This document shows, in pieces, positions 13,310-23,935 of a stretch of DNA of 64,000 nt. A program made the position numbers and the translations under genes. This stretch comes from Atherinomorus stipes. Lineage: Eukaryota > Chordata > Actinopteri > Atheriniformes > Atherinidae. Positions within the stretch are counted from its first letter, which is position 1, and each line of letters opens with the position of its first letter. The notes under the pieces are model-generated. The model was not told the DNA's origin. It ran no database searches and saw nothing but the letters and a program-made list of their open reading frames with translations. Location of the stretch: assembly GCA_023101725.1 (NCBI GenBank), contig JALJCO010003102.1, forward strand, positions 409,454 through 473,453. Direction: 5' to 3'.

Positions 13310-13650
13310 CTCTGCAAGTCTGGCTGGATAAAAAGTTGCAGTATCTTTGTCTCTCTTTCTGTCTTCTCCCCCCCAGCCAGTTGAGGCAGATGGCCGCTCT
13401 GCCTGAGCCAGGTTCTGCCGGAGGTTTTTCCTCCCTGTTAAAAGGGTGTTTTCCTTCCCACTGTCGCCACCACCCCATGCTTGCTCAGGATGGGGGATTG
13501 GACCGGGTCAAGTCAAGATTCGATCCAATCTGTTGGTTTCCTTAGCTAGGCTATTATGAATCTGACCTGAATTTTTCTGTCTGTTAGGCACCCTGAGGTG
13601 ACATTGTCATGAATGGATGCTATACGAATAAAGTTGAATTGAATAGAGAG
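13310..13650 (+). mobile_element. LINE 3' untranslated tail
   Basis: This segment resembles a common fish repeat. It has a GCCAGTTGAGGCAGATGGCC start, GAGCCAGGTTCTGCCGGAGG, then a GTTAAAAGGG and TTCCTTCCCACTGTCGCC block, and a TATACGAATAAAGTTGAATTG end with a TTGAA tail. I know it as the 3' end of a non-LTR retrotransposon family found widely in teleosts; the exact clade is not certain. It has no coding part here. The open frames on both strands across it are by-products. Confidence 0.75.
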
Positions 13651-14025
13651 GTGTATTAAATAAACTAAAAAGAAAAAAAAAGAAACCTTTGACAACCACT
13701 GACTAGATTAAAAGAAATGTGGTAAAATGTTATGTCATCTTCCTTTGTAAAAGATTTTTAAAATTGTAAAGAGACTTTATGGACACTGTTCTTCTGTGAC
13801 TAAAGTCAGAATCTGCACCCATGTTCATTCCCCTACACTGCTAAATTTGGTAGTCTTAATACAAGTTAAACACTGAAATTGAGAAGAATCAGCCTATAAT
13901 CAAATGAAATTATCTGTCCATGCAGTAAGATAATCATACTTGGTAAGATTTCTTGAAATAAGAAAAAATATTGAGACTCTAGACAGGGAGAAATATCTTT
14001 AAACAAGTTATAAAAACTCATTTCA

Positions 14026-14565
14026 ATTCAATTTAGTTCAATTCAAATAACTATTTGTCCCCACAGGGCAATTCAAAGGAGCAAAGAAGTAGCTTAAGAA
14101 ACATAAGACACATGACAGATATACAAATAAGTCACACTCCCCATGTAAAAACAACACAAAAGTTATAAATTTAAAACACATTTGAAATTAAGAAGTTAGA
14201 ACATAAGTAACACAAGTTAAGAGTAAGTTAAAAATATATTTTTTTAAAAAGTAAGTGCAGGTAGAGTGTAGTGCATTTAGCCCTGTACGCAGATTTAAAT
14301 GTTCGCACCCAGAGTTGAGAAGCTGGACAGCCCTGGGGACAAAGGTAGTCCTCCTCTTCTGTGTCCTGCACCCTGGACAACAGAGTCTGCGTCCTGAGGG
14401 GAGCCACTAAAATTCAGAAAAAATGTGTGAAAATTCTTTTAAAATACTGTGTGCTTTCTTTGTAGTTTGTCTGTCACAATGTGAGGTGAGGTCACGGATA
14501 TGCCGCCCGATGATTTTAGAGCAGACCTTCACAGTGATTAACACCCCTCATTTCGTAAAAAATCC
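14026..14565 (-). mobile_element. LINE 3' end nested in the foldback arm
   Basis: On the minus strand the frame gives LPSGRRLCC, CRTQKRRTTFVPRAV and QLLNSGCEH. This is the familiar end of LINE polyproteins, where an LPSGRRYR start is followed by a SFVPxAI-LLN core. A stop sits just before LPSG. Further upstream KIIGRHIRDLTSHCD is the usual preceding segment. The 3' end is a TTGAA-type tail at 14026-14050. Copy truncated at both coding start and frame; dead. Removing it joins two parts of the left arm, apart from about 25 bases. Confidence 0.8.
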
Positions 14566-14639
14566 TTCAAAACTAGTCTGGTAATGCTTCTTTTCAGTGT
14601 TGCTCTTTCTCATTTTCAAGTAAAAAAAAATTAAAACAA

Positions 14640-14840
14640 GATAAATTTTTTTCAAATTTGCTAAAAAGCCTTTCTGGTGAGGCAGCACAACACCCACCAA
14701 CCTCCAAACCCACATGTACCTGGATGGAGTTTGGTGAAGGCTTATTTTACCAAGGGTCGAATTGGTTTGGACGACATGGGACTTGAACTCATGATCTTTT
14801 AAGTGCGAGACAACCTGCCCCACCACCCAGCTGCTGTTTT
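14640..14840 (-). repeat. Possible tRNA-derived SINE
   Basis: On the minus strand, GCTGGGTGGTGGGGCAGGTT is followed 28 bases later by GAGTTCAAGTCCC, at the spacing of tRNA A and B boxes. A body and an A/T-rich end follow. The B box is good and the A box is poor. No target duplication was found. Confidence 0.4.
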
Positions 14841-15374
14841 AGACTGTTAGATGTGCACCTCTGACATCAGTTCCTGAAATCCTGGTAGTTGTTCGTGCTT
14901 TGATATCTTTTCCCTTAAAAGGAGAAAGCAGCAACACTAAAAATCAGTATTACCAGACTAGTATGAAGTGTTTATCGCTTAATAAGAAACTTGAAATGAG
15001 TTTTTCGCAGCTTGTTTTAAACAAGTTTCCACTTGTCTAACATGTAGATATTTTTCACATTACAAGAAACTTGTGTGTATGAACTGGTACAGGAGGTTTT
15101 AAATCAAGTTTTTACAGCTAAAATTGGGAGCGAAAGACACAAAGTGATCTGAAACTGTCTTAGTGAGATAATTTACCTCAATATGCAAATAAAATATCCA
15201 ATTTTAAGATTCACTTACTAAGTAAGAAAAAAAGACATTTTCTCTCAAAACTAGACTAATAATCTTACATATTCTAGTCTTGCCAAGTATATTACTCTCA
15301 AATTGAGATAGTTAAGACCGTTTTTGCTGAATATAAGAATTTAAGACTTTGTTAGATAGACTGTTTTTGCAGTG

Positions 15375-16600
15375 TAGTGGACAGAGGAGACCCAGGACCT
15401 GGAGCAAGTTTCCTCTAAACCCAGTCTTACAGAAACATGGGAAATGTGCATGAATTCTTTAAAACTGCAATGCATAAAAACAGGTGACTAATAAAGGGAG
15501 GAAATCTTTCTTGCAGCGGATACACAAATTCCCTTGCTCAATTTTAGTGGTATACATAAGTTTACTCTGAGTAGATAAAGAGGATGGCAGAGTGGCACAA
15601 ATTGCAAGATTTAAGACTAAAAAGATTCCTGACATAAACTGTTATGCTGTCATCCTGTTTATTGCGTCTTTCAAGCACCTTTTGCTTTCCTGTTCAGTGG
15701 CTGAGTGGCTTGGTTTTAGCAAGTGATAGTTATTGTCAAATCGCTGAAAGAAGGGAATTGTAGGTTTTAACCTGCTTAATTTTCAAGTCCTTCCTGTGTT
15801 TATTTGTTGCTAGTGTTGTTTTCTCCCAGAGTCCAAAAAACCTGAATGCTAGATTAACCCCCCTCCACTCCAGACTGTCAGAAAATTAAGGTAAAGACAA
15901 TAGATTGATGGATTGATTGTACCTAAATGCTCAGATATACTGGTTAAATCTCCTTTCCTGAATAATAACAGACATTTTTGCGAGGCAGTGTCTGCTGCTG
16001 CTCAGCATGAGAGAGCTGAGAAGGAAAAGAAAGAAATAAAGAGAGAGGGTGGGGGTAACAGGATGATCAGTTATGTGCCCACAAGTTCAAATGAAATCCA
16101 AGACCTTGTTTCCTGTGGTTTTTATTTTCAAAGGCAAGGTCACAATTTATTATTTATCTTGTGAAGGAAGTGCATTCTTGTGGTTGTTGCCTTCATAATT
16201 GACTCATCACTGCCTTAAAACACAAAGGCAAGGCAATTTTCTTTCCATGGCTTTATAGGTTGCTCTGCTACTCTGTCTTTAAATAAGCGGCTCAGAGCAC
16301 AGACGCACTGTCAACATTGCACTGAGTCACCATAATTATAATAAGGTCTCCCCCGTTCATAAGTACATCTTTGTGTGACTGCAGTCATCTTTGCCCCAGT
16401 CATCTGTACAATACTGTATATACCAGCTGCAGGGGCACAGATCCATGAAAGACTCTCTTGTAAGCTCGTTGCATGGGGCTGATTTATGGAAACAAAGTAT
16501 GGGAATTGACCAATTCACATGGTTTGAAGTGCAGGGGTTAAGAGCAAATTTGATTTCTTTAAGAGGTCAAGTCGAATTCTGATCATTTGCTGCTCAAGTC
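15375..16600. other. Non-coding stretch
   Basis: No gene or known repeat recognised. A purine-rich patch lies at about 16010-16060. Open frames at 15913-16164 and 16391-16582 have no motif. Confidence 0.5.
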
Positions 16601-16611
16601 AGTGATATATA

Positions 16612-16647
<36 letters not shown>

Positions 16648-16650
<3 letters not shown>

Positions 16651-16847
16651 TACTCACAAAAAGTTTGGAATATTCAACTTTTGGTTATAATTTAAGAAAA
16701 ATGTCAAAATTTCACACCATATTGATATTATATCATGAATGTTGGACATTTAACTGGAATTATGATTCCTCCATCTCACACAACTTATTGAAATAAAAGC
16801 TAAAAATGGTGGCTAAACCAAATATCCCTCACTTTTTGTGAGTAGTG
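16648..16847. mobile_element. Mariner-type MITE in TA repeats
   Basis: The left end CACTACTCACAAAAAGT and the right end CACTTTTTGTGAGTAGTG are inverted copies. Both sides run into TA or TG/TA microsatellites (16602-16647 and 16848-16905), which fits a TA-target transposon. The inside is AT-rich without coding sequence. I recognise the end sequence as one seen in fish Tc1/mariner elements. Confidence 0.82.
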
Positions 16848-16869
16848 TGTATATGTATGTGTGTGTGTG

Positions 16870-16905
<36 letters not shown>
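16848..16905. repeat. TG/TA microsatellite
   Basis: A mixed TG and TA tract, with a pure TA part at about 16876-16904, directly after the mariner-type MITE. Confidence 0.95.
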
Positions 16906-16909
<4 letters not shown>

Positions 16910-17972
16910 TGCATTGTTTAATTCAAATGCTTCTCATAAAGAAAAAAATTTTTCTCCAAATAAGCAAAGGTACTATTCTGGCCATTCAGCTGTTAATTTT
17001 TCTGTCCAACCTGAAATTTACTCTTCCAAACCAATGAGCAGGGGCTTTTTTGATATGATAATGCTTCGATCTGTAAGTGACTGGGATTTTCAAATTGGAC
17101 AGGTAGTTTGACTGACACTTTTAGAGGTTGATAAATTAGTACATCTTCTATTTGTTTATTTATTTCATTCTCTTTTTTTTCAGCTGCTATTTTTAATAAT
17201 ATAGTTACCATCTTTGTAAAACAAAGACCGGCCGAGTCGGGTTAATTGTTTTTGCTTGTGTCATCGTTGTTACACAGAATAAGGACATGCAGGACTACTC
17301 AGTGCACCAAAATGTCACTTTGCTCCATTATTAAACTTGTTTAATGGTAATTGAGCAAGAAGTTGAGGACTGAGGAGCTTGCCTGCCAAATGATAGGGTA
17401 AAAGTTACTTTCAACTGGAAGCTGAATAAGTTGTCAGGCAAACACTATAGTTTCATGGTCCATTCATGTGTAATGGTTAATTTAAGTGATCACAATTTCT
17501 GTGTTTGATGAAGGCTCTGTGATTTGTTTGTTTGGGTTAATTTTAAGGGCTATAAATAGAGATGTTGACAGTATAGAGTTGGGTTGATTGAAACTGCTGA
17601 TTGACTTTGAACCTTTTCAGTGCTAATGACACGTTTTTGACAATTTTTGCCATGTTTTATAGACCAAACGTTCTTCATGATGATCTATGTAACAGAAACA
17701 GGCACCTGCATAGATGAGTTATTAGGAAACATCACTGCATTTCAGCGTATCTGACCAGACTGTGGTGCTGTTAGCCAAAACCAGTTGTGACGTCTGTCAG
17801 AAAGCGTTCGCAGCTCATTGAACATTGAAGTCAATGGCTTCGTGGCAGTTTTTAAGTTCCTTTTCCAGTTTTACAGACAAACAGTAATGACTCAACCTTC
17901 AAATTGTATTGCCACCTAATGTTTAAAAGATCGTAAGTACGCTGTTAGTTTATTTAGGTTTCCCACAGATCC
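16906..17972. other. Non-coding stretch
   Basis: AT-rich, no gene recognised. The minus-strand open frame 16993-17211 has no motif. Confidence 0.5.
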
Positions 17973-17985
17973 AGAATTTTATTTT

Positions 17986-18198
17986 ATTTTTTTATTTTTA
18001 TTATTTTTTTTTTTTTTTTTGGGCACTAGTGGCCTTTATATGACAGTGTATAGTGACAGGAAAGGGGCAGAGAGAGTGGGGAGTGACATGCAGCAAAGGG
18101 ACCAGGAACGGGAATCGAACCGGGGCCGACTGCGTTGAGGAGCTGTAGCCTCTGTTCATGGGGCGGCCGCTCAACCAACTGAGCTAATCACCGCCCCA
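17986..18198 (-). mobile_element. tRNA-derived SINE, full length, 13-bp target duplication
   Basis: On the minus strand the head reads GGGGCGGTGATTAGCTCAGT and continues TGGTTGAGCGGC. The A box TAGCTCAGTTGG and, about 46 bases on, the B box GGTTCGATTCC form an intact internal RNA polymerase III promoter. The tRNA-unrelated body follows, with a GCTGCATGTCACTCCCCACT segment that I know from many fish transcripts, and a poly-A end (poly-T on plus, about 18005-18020). AGAATTTTATTTT stands at both sides (17973-17985 and 18199-18211). This 13-bp duplication shows insertion by LINE machinery at a TTTT-rich site. The intact boxes and perfect duplication suggest a fairly young copy. It must borrow a LINE reverse transcriptase. 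Confidence 0.9.
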
Positions 18199-18211
18199 AG
18201 AATTTTATTTT

Positions 18212-21200
18212 GAAGAGGATAAAGAAGCAGGTCAGACTTACAGGTGCTGGTGGTAGCCCCCATACATGTCTCTCCTGTCTACAGCTTCTGTTTACTGGAG
18301 CTGTTGAGACTTCTAACACATGGAACTGCAATCATGCCTCCTGGAATTTTCTTTTTCAACCATTGTTGCTTAATCAGATCGGTCATACAGCTACTGTATG
18401 GACAGACAGCTGCTGCTCGGTTATAACAGGAGTTCTCCGGTCATCAGATCTCCAGCTGCTTCCATAGATGCATCCTTCCCTCCATCCTCATGTTTATAAA
18501 CTGGAACTATTTAAAACTTGACTGGAACCATGTGAGTTGTTATTTTCTCATTTTTAAAGGCTAATTATTTGCCACGAGTTAGCCGCCATTAACCTCGAGC
18601 TAACTCGTTAGCCGGTTAGCTCCAAGCAAACACAGGGGGGGGGGGGGAGCAGGCTTTTAGCAGAACCGAGTGGACTTGAGGCTGGGAGACAGACTGTCGG
18701 CAGCTCACCACAGTTCTAGTCCAGTTCTAGCTTGTAAAGTGGGATGTCCCCAAATTCCTCAGCATCATCACACTCTGCTGAACTGGCTGATCCCACCACA
18801 CAATCCAGTGCCAATCTAGCTGTTCTGGAGCCATCTGTCATGTTTTTCTCGGCTTTGATTATACATGTAATTTTATAAGCTGACTACAATTCCTTCTCTC
18901 ACTGACATCACGTCACAGAGGCTAGGTTTGCTAGCGAAGAGCTTGTAGCACCTCTTAAACATCGGATATTTATGTAAATGCAAGTCTGATTAACCTCTAA
19001 CTGCACAGAAGAACTTTTCATTTTGTGAGTTGTTTGGCAAAGTTACTTGAAGTTAGGTCATGTCATCAGCACTTTAACGCTTGTTAGGGCCCCCCCCCCC
19101 CTTTTTTTTTTTTTTAAACAGACCTTTGAAAATGATGGCTGGGTTATTTACAGTGAATCAACCCCTTCTTATAGTCAGGCTCAACCCTGAACATAACAAA
19201 AGACCTTCCATTTAACATTTACCCGAAGTGACATAATAAGTCTAATCAAATGCATGAAGTGATGAATGTATAAATTAATCATTAAATGTACAAATGAATC
19301 ACAGCACTCATGGTAGTTACAAATAATTTTTTATTATTTGGGACATTTGTTTATTCATTTAGCTTAATTTCCCTTAACATGAACAACTCAAATCGCTCAC
19401 ACACTCTTCATTCTGTTTGTAATTCATAAGTTGGAATGACTCAAAATTTTAAAAAAAAAGCATCACCCACTCACGCATCAAAACTAGCACAAGTTTCTGT
19501 AAGTAAAATTTCATTTTTATTGCTGTATATGCATCACTGAGAGTGTGTATGAATAAAGATCAAGTGCATGGAAGCTTTAGGTAAAATAAATAAACAAATA
19601 GCTGGTGAAATCAAAGGCATCAGATGAGGAGGCTTTATTGATGCTGGTTACATTATCCTGAGGCTAAAAGCTGTTTCATTGAAGCCTGTTTCTCCAGTTG
19701 AGTGACAGGTGTGGGGGTGGGAACTTGACCAGCAGAGGAGGACAAAGAAGAAGAGGAGGCCAGGTCTGACAATACATCTTCTACCTATTAAAGGGAAAAC
19801 TTGAAAATTGTAGCAATAACTTGAAAATCACTGTTGAAAAAATAAGTAACTGTCCTCTTGTCTGGCAGAGCCTCAAAATAGACATATCAGATTTTTCCGA
19901 CAGCAACTCTTTATGGTATTATCATTTTTTACAGATACCTTCCTGCCGCATCCTGTCGTCTTAGCAAGACTGTTTCAATCAGTGCATGTCTGTCATTAAT
20001 ATTAACGTAACACTTCTCTGTCAATCTAAATAGGCGAGTAGCACTTGACATGGCAGACAACTTGAGAAGGAAGCTACATTCAGAAGAAATCTGCGGCTGA
20101 ATCTGTCAATGATCTCACCTATGTTTTGAAGCTCATCTCTGGAGACAAGTTATTTGAAGAAAAGGCCAGCTGGTTTCTTTCCTATTCTTTCTTTTTTTGG
20201 GAGATCAATATGTTTGCACCAAATTCTGTAAGACTTGTCATTGATCCATTACTGACTCCCCTTTCTTATACTCAAAGTTGCTCTTGCCGAGAGGCCCAGA
20301 ATGCATGTTGTATCTTTTGTGTTCAGCTCAAGGACACCTTCATTTCCCTACTCTGCTGTATGAAAGTCACATCTACAGAACAAAAACATTGCAAATTCAG
20401 AAAGGCCTGTGCTTTCCTATGATATGTACATGTAGGTTTCAGTTGTCAGGGTTATTTGTGCCGCTTTCATACAGCAGGGTGCAGATATCGTTTGTTTTGA
20501 ATGTCTGCCAATGCAGGCAGTCAGTCGAGAGTTGTTTCGTAACATCTTGTTTTGTTCGCAGTGAAGCATTTGTGTGTGTGTGTGGAAGGAAGCCTCATCA
20601 CGTTCCCGCTCTCTTCCTTTTCATAACATCACTTGATCTTGATGAAACCTTTCCCAGACCTCACAACCTTACCTTTGCACTTACAAAGATCAACGAGCTT
20701 CCTCTAATCCTGACCTCCAGATGTGGATAACTGCAGGGGAGCCGCAATAAATTGTCTCCCCTGTTTAGCACTGACTTGTCTGTATCTGTCGGCTGTCGGT
20801 GCTGTTTGGGGACTAGACAAGCAAAGTGTTTGTGCATTTGTGTGTTGCAAGGGTGGGGTATTGGGGTCACTGTGCAATTTAGCGTAACGCCAACTGAAGC
20901 TAGCAGGAAAACGAGAGAGAATAAAATGAAGCAGTAAGTGCTGCCTTAGCATTTTTCTGTTTCTATGATTTACATTTTTGCAAAAACAGGAGAGTGGTAG
21001 ATGTGAACAACACTGACAACTGTTTGGTTGACGGATTCACTAGAGAAAAGTATAAAGAAAGAGTTGGTGAAGGCGGGGGGAGGTAGGTTCCTACAGCTTA
21101 TCACACAGCGTAACAGCCCTGTCATATTTACAATAAAGTGGAGTCCAGAAGTAATCTAACAGCCTGCTGTGTCTGCAAAGAGGACACTGTGGTGCTCATT

Positions 21201-23070
21201 TAATGCTTCTCATCATGGTCGTGCATTGCTGAGCAATTAAAAAGCCATCATCTGACTCATAACTAATTACCTACAGTGTCATCTAACCTTGTTGTTGATA
21301 TTAAATAAAGTACGTGTTTGTAAAATGAGGTGAACGGAGCAAAAAGCCACATTCTCAATATGCTGTAAGCCCAAGACTGAATCAGAACATATGCTGCTCT
21401 TAATCAAAAATCCAGTCATTACAGTGATTTAGAAGTTTCAATAAAAGGAAATGACAATGTTTACCAACATATTAAAAGGATTGCTTTTCACCTTGCAGCA
21501 CACAGCCATAATGGAGGGCAATACTGGATAGAAATGCTTTGGGTCAGTGATGAGCAGATCAGGTCACATGTGAAGGAATACATCTAAATCGGGTCATAAT
21601 ACACATAATGCAGAAATATTATTTCTCCATTTTTTATTTAAAAAAATAATTAATCTGCTGTGTTAAATCACGCCAATAGATGTGGTTAAGTTGTTATTGT
21701 AATCATGTCTCATAATGTAATATGGGAATTCTTATTCAAACCCATATACAAACCCTTATCCCTGGAGTCATTGAAGTCATAATTAGTCATTTTCTTTTAA
21801 GCTAAATGAGAAAGTTAAAACGAGAAAAGTCAGAAAATGTTTAAAGCATTGGATTTGATCAAGGATAACCGAAGCAAACCAGCAGCAAAATCTATACGAT
21901 CCCCCACAGAACAGGGAGCTGAATTAATATGATTATTTTTCCTAATGAGAAATGCCCTACAGTCTTATAAGAATATTATGATTCACTTGTATCATGAACT
22001 AAAAGTTGAATATTCTCAAAAGGAGGAACAGTGAGGAAAACCTTTATACACATTAGCTGCAAAGATTATGAAATAACCTTGCTTTGGATTTCCTATTTAT
22101 TTTAAACCTGGTTATGATTGCTAATGCTATAAACTGGAGTACAATTTAAAGAAATAAATAAATCTTGGGAAGTCTCTTTTCAGGGAAAGAGTCTTCACTG
22201 CAGATGCTATCTTTGCCCTGTCTTATAGCAATTTTTTTTGGGCTATTTTCTTCTTCCCTCTGATGAGGCAATATTATGTCTTTTTTTTGTCACTTCCTCT
22301 CAAAATCCCACTGCTCTTATTAGGGAAAGAGTGCTGATGGAGCAGCCAGTCTTCAGGCTGCTGCTGGGCACCAGATTTACTTTGGTTCAATTAAATAATG
22401 AAGTAGAATGTGTACCCAGAGTTCTAATTAAAACCACTGGTCATTCATCTATCTAATTAATATGCCTTCCTGTGTAATTTTGACCCAAATGTACTATTCT
22501 AGTCTGTGTCCTGTGCTTTATCAGCTGGAATGACTCAGTGCCAAACATATGAGAGGATGAGACGGCATCTTCTCATCACACTCTCGCTCCCACCAACTTG
22601 CACACATATGCAATCTTATACATTAAATCAAAACTGACAAATAGCGAATTATGTTTCTACTAGTTATCAGACACATTTAGATCTAAAACAGATTATTTAC
22701 TAAATCCTTTTGCTTTTTACTGTTGATCTAATAATAGCTGCACAGTGATAACCAGGCACACAAGGCTGTCCTATTATTAACTTTAGCACCTTTCACAGTG
22801 AGTTGGTGCTGGAACAGTCTGGTCTCAAGAGATATGTAAAATGACCACATCTTCTAACAGTGTACCTTCTGGAATTGTTTGACTTGAAGTGTATTTGCAG
22901 AAGTGTTTGTGACAGCACCACCATTCTCTGGAAAGATTCATTTCTCATTCCCTTTATTCAGACAATATCACAAATTTAATTGTGGTTATTGTTTCTCTTG
23001 TAAAGCTGGACTTCTGAAGCTATTACCTTTTCCAAAACCTAACCAAGTACTTCTGATATCTAAAATGTCT
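18212..23070. other. Long non-coding stretch
   Basis: No gene is recognised in this 4.9 kb. Homopolymers are notable: 13 G at 18635-18647, and 12 C then 14 T at 19090-19115. A cluster of TTAGC/GCTAA motifs lies at about 18570-18625. The plus-strand open frame of 150 codons at 20278-20730 lacks any motif and is overlapped by other frames, so I take it as chance. Some of it may hold conserved non-coding elements, which cannot be judged from one sequence. Confidence 0.5.
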
Positions 23071-23074
23071 TCAT

Positions 23075-23645
23075 AAGTGGTTATGGCTTCTGTTCTACTG
23101 ACTCAGTTGGCTAGTTGTGTTGTTTTTGGTGCATATGGGCTATATGCACCACTCCGATACTTCCTGAACTTAAAGGCATATGCCACCCCTAGGTGAAATT
23201 CATCCTCCCCCCACAGTCCCCTGAGTTGGACAAGTGGGCAGAGGCATTTTCTAACTGACTCAGTCATTCTCTGAATGTGGCAGCACTGACTTTAGCTAAG
23301 CTTAGCATAGTTGCTGTAATCTGGTGTTTGCAACTAGCACCACTTCGCGAAAGTGAACTAATTAACTCAAGATTTTTTCCAATGACGTTCCGGGACCCGT
23401 ACATTCTGAGTACAAATGACAAGCTGATTTCACATCAAAGGACTGACTAGGCAGTATTTAATAGGGGAACTATTAATGTACATGCCGCGGAAGTACAGGC
23501 GAATCACAGGCGAAGCGCACTGATAGCGGATAGCCTTTGCTACTATCGCAGTGTTCAGACAACACAATTAAGATAGGTTAACTAAACTTGGTTTGTTTAG
23601 ATTAAATTTAGGTGGCATTAATTAAGTTACAGTCATCCAATGAAT

Positions 23646-23676
<31 letters not shown>

Positions 23677-23935
23677 AACTGCGAGGGGAGACTCTATTTC
23701 ACTCAGGCTGGCATATGCCTTTAAGCCAGCTCTTTTGTTTCTTGTCTTTTATTACTGGACAAATTGATTGATCTGGGTGCGCCTGACCTCAATAGCCACC
23801 ATGACAATGGCCAGACACACCTGGATTATTCAGTTTGTCCAGTAATAAAAGACAGGAAACAAAGGAGTTGACTTAAGTTCAGGGTGTAGTACATATCTAT
23901 TACAACTTGACATTAACAAAAACAGGACAGCCTCT
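23075..23935. mobile_element. Older palindromic element, interrupted
   Basis: The arms are inverted: CTTTTATTACTGGACAAA (about 23749-23766) pairs with TTTGTCCAGTAATAAAAG (about 23836-23853). Inside, GATCTGGGTGCGCCTGACC pairs with GGCCAGACACACCTGGATT. Outside, CCTGAACTTAA pairs with TTAAGTTCAGG. The left arm is only continuous if the TTAA element at 23174-23720 is removed. Outer limits are approximate and the superfamily is unknown. Confidence 0.7.
23174..23720. mobile_element. TTAA-type MITE, shortened copy
   Basis: The ends AGGCATATGCCACCCCTAGG and GGCATATGCCT are flanked by TTAA on both sides (23170-23173 and 23721-23724). The first 330 bases match the left arm of the element at 43450-44176. 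The right side is much shorter and holds a run of 27 T (23645-23671). No coding sequence. The perfect TTAA duplication and AGG ends fit a Kolobok- or piggyBac-type transposase acting in trans. Confidence 0.88.

Larger units (their letters stand above)
13836..15374. mobile_element. Foldback DNA transposon with CACTG...CAGTG ends
   Basis: The ends CACTGCTAAATTTGGTAGTC and, inverted, CACTGCAAAAACAGTC mark the limits. The two arms are inverted copies that repeat motifs such as AAAAACTCATTTCAA (about 14009-14025 left, 14993-15009 right) and ACTAGTCTGGTAAT (about 14572 left, 14952-14965 right). This resembles a frequent teleost repeat that starts CACTGCAAAAA. No transposase frame is visible. No clear 8-bp duplication was found. 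The left arm is interrupted by a LINE end (14026-14565), and the loop holds a tRNA-like segment (14640-14840). Confidence 0.72.

Noticed and set aside
20278..20730. 150-codon open frame on the plus strand
   Set aside because: No domain, cysteine- and serine-rich by chance, and overlapped by another frame of about a hundred codons.
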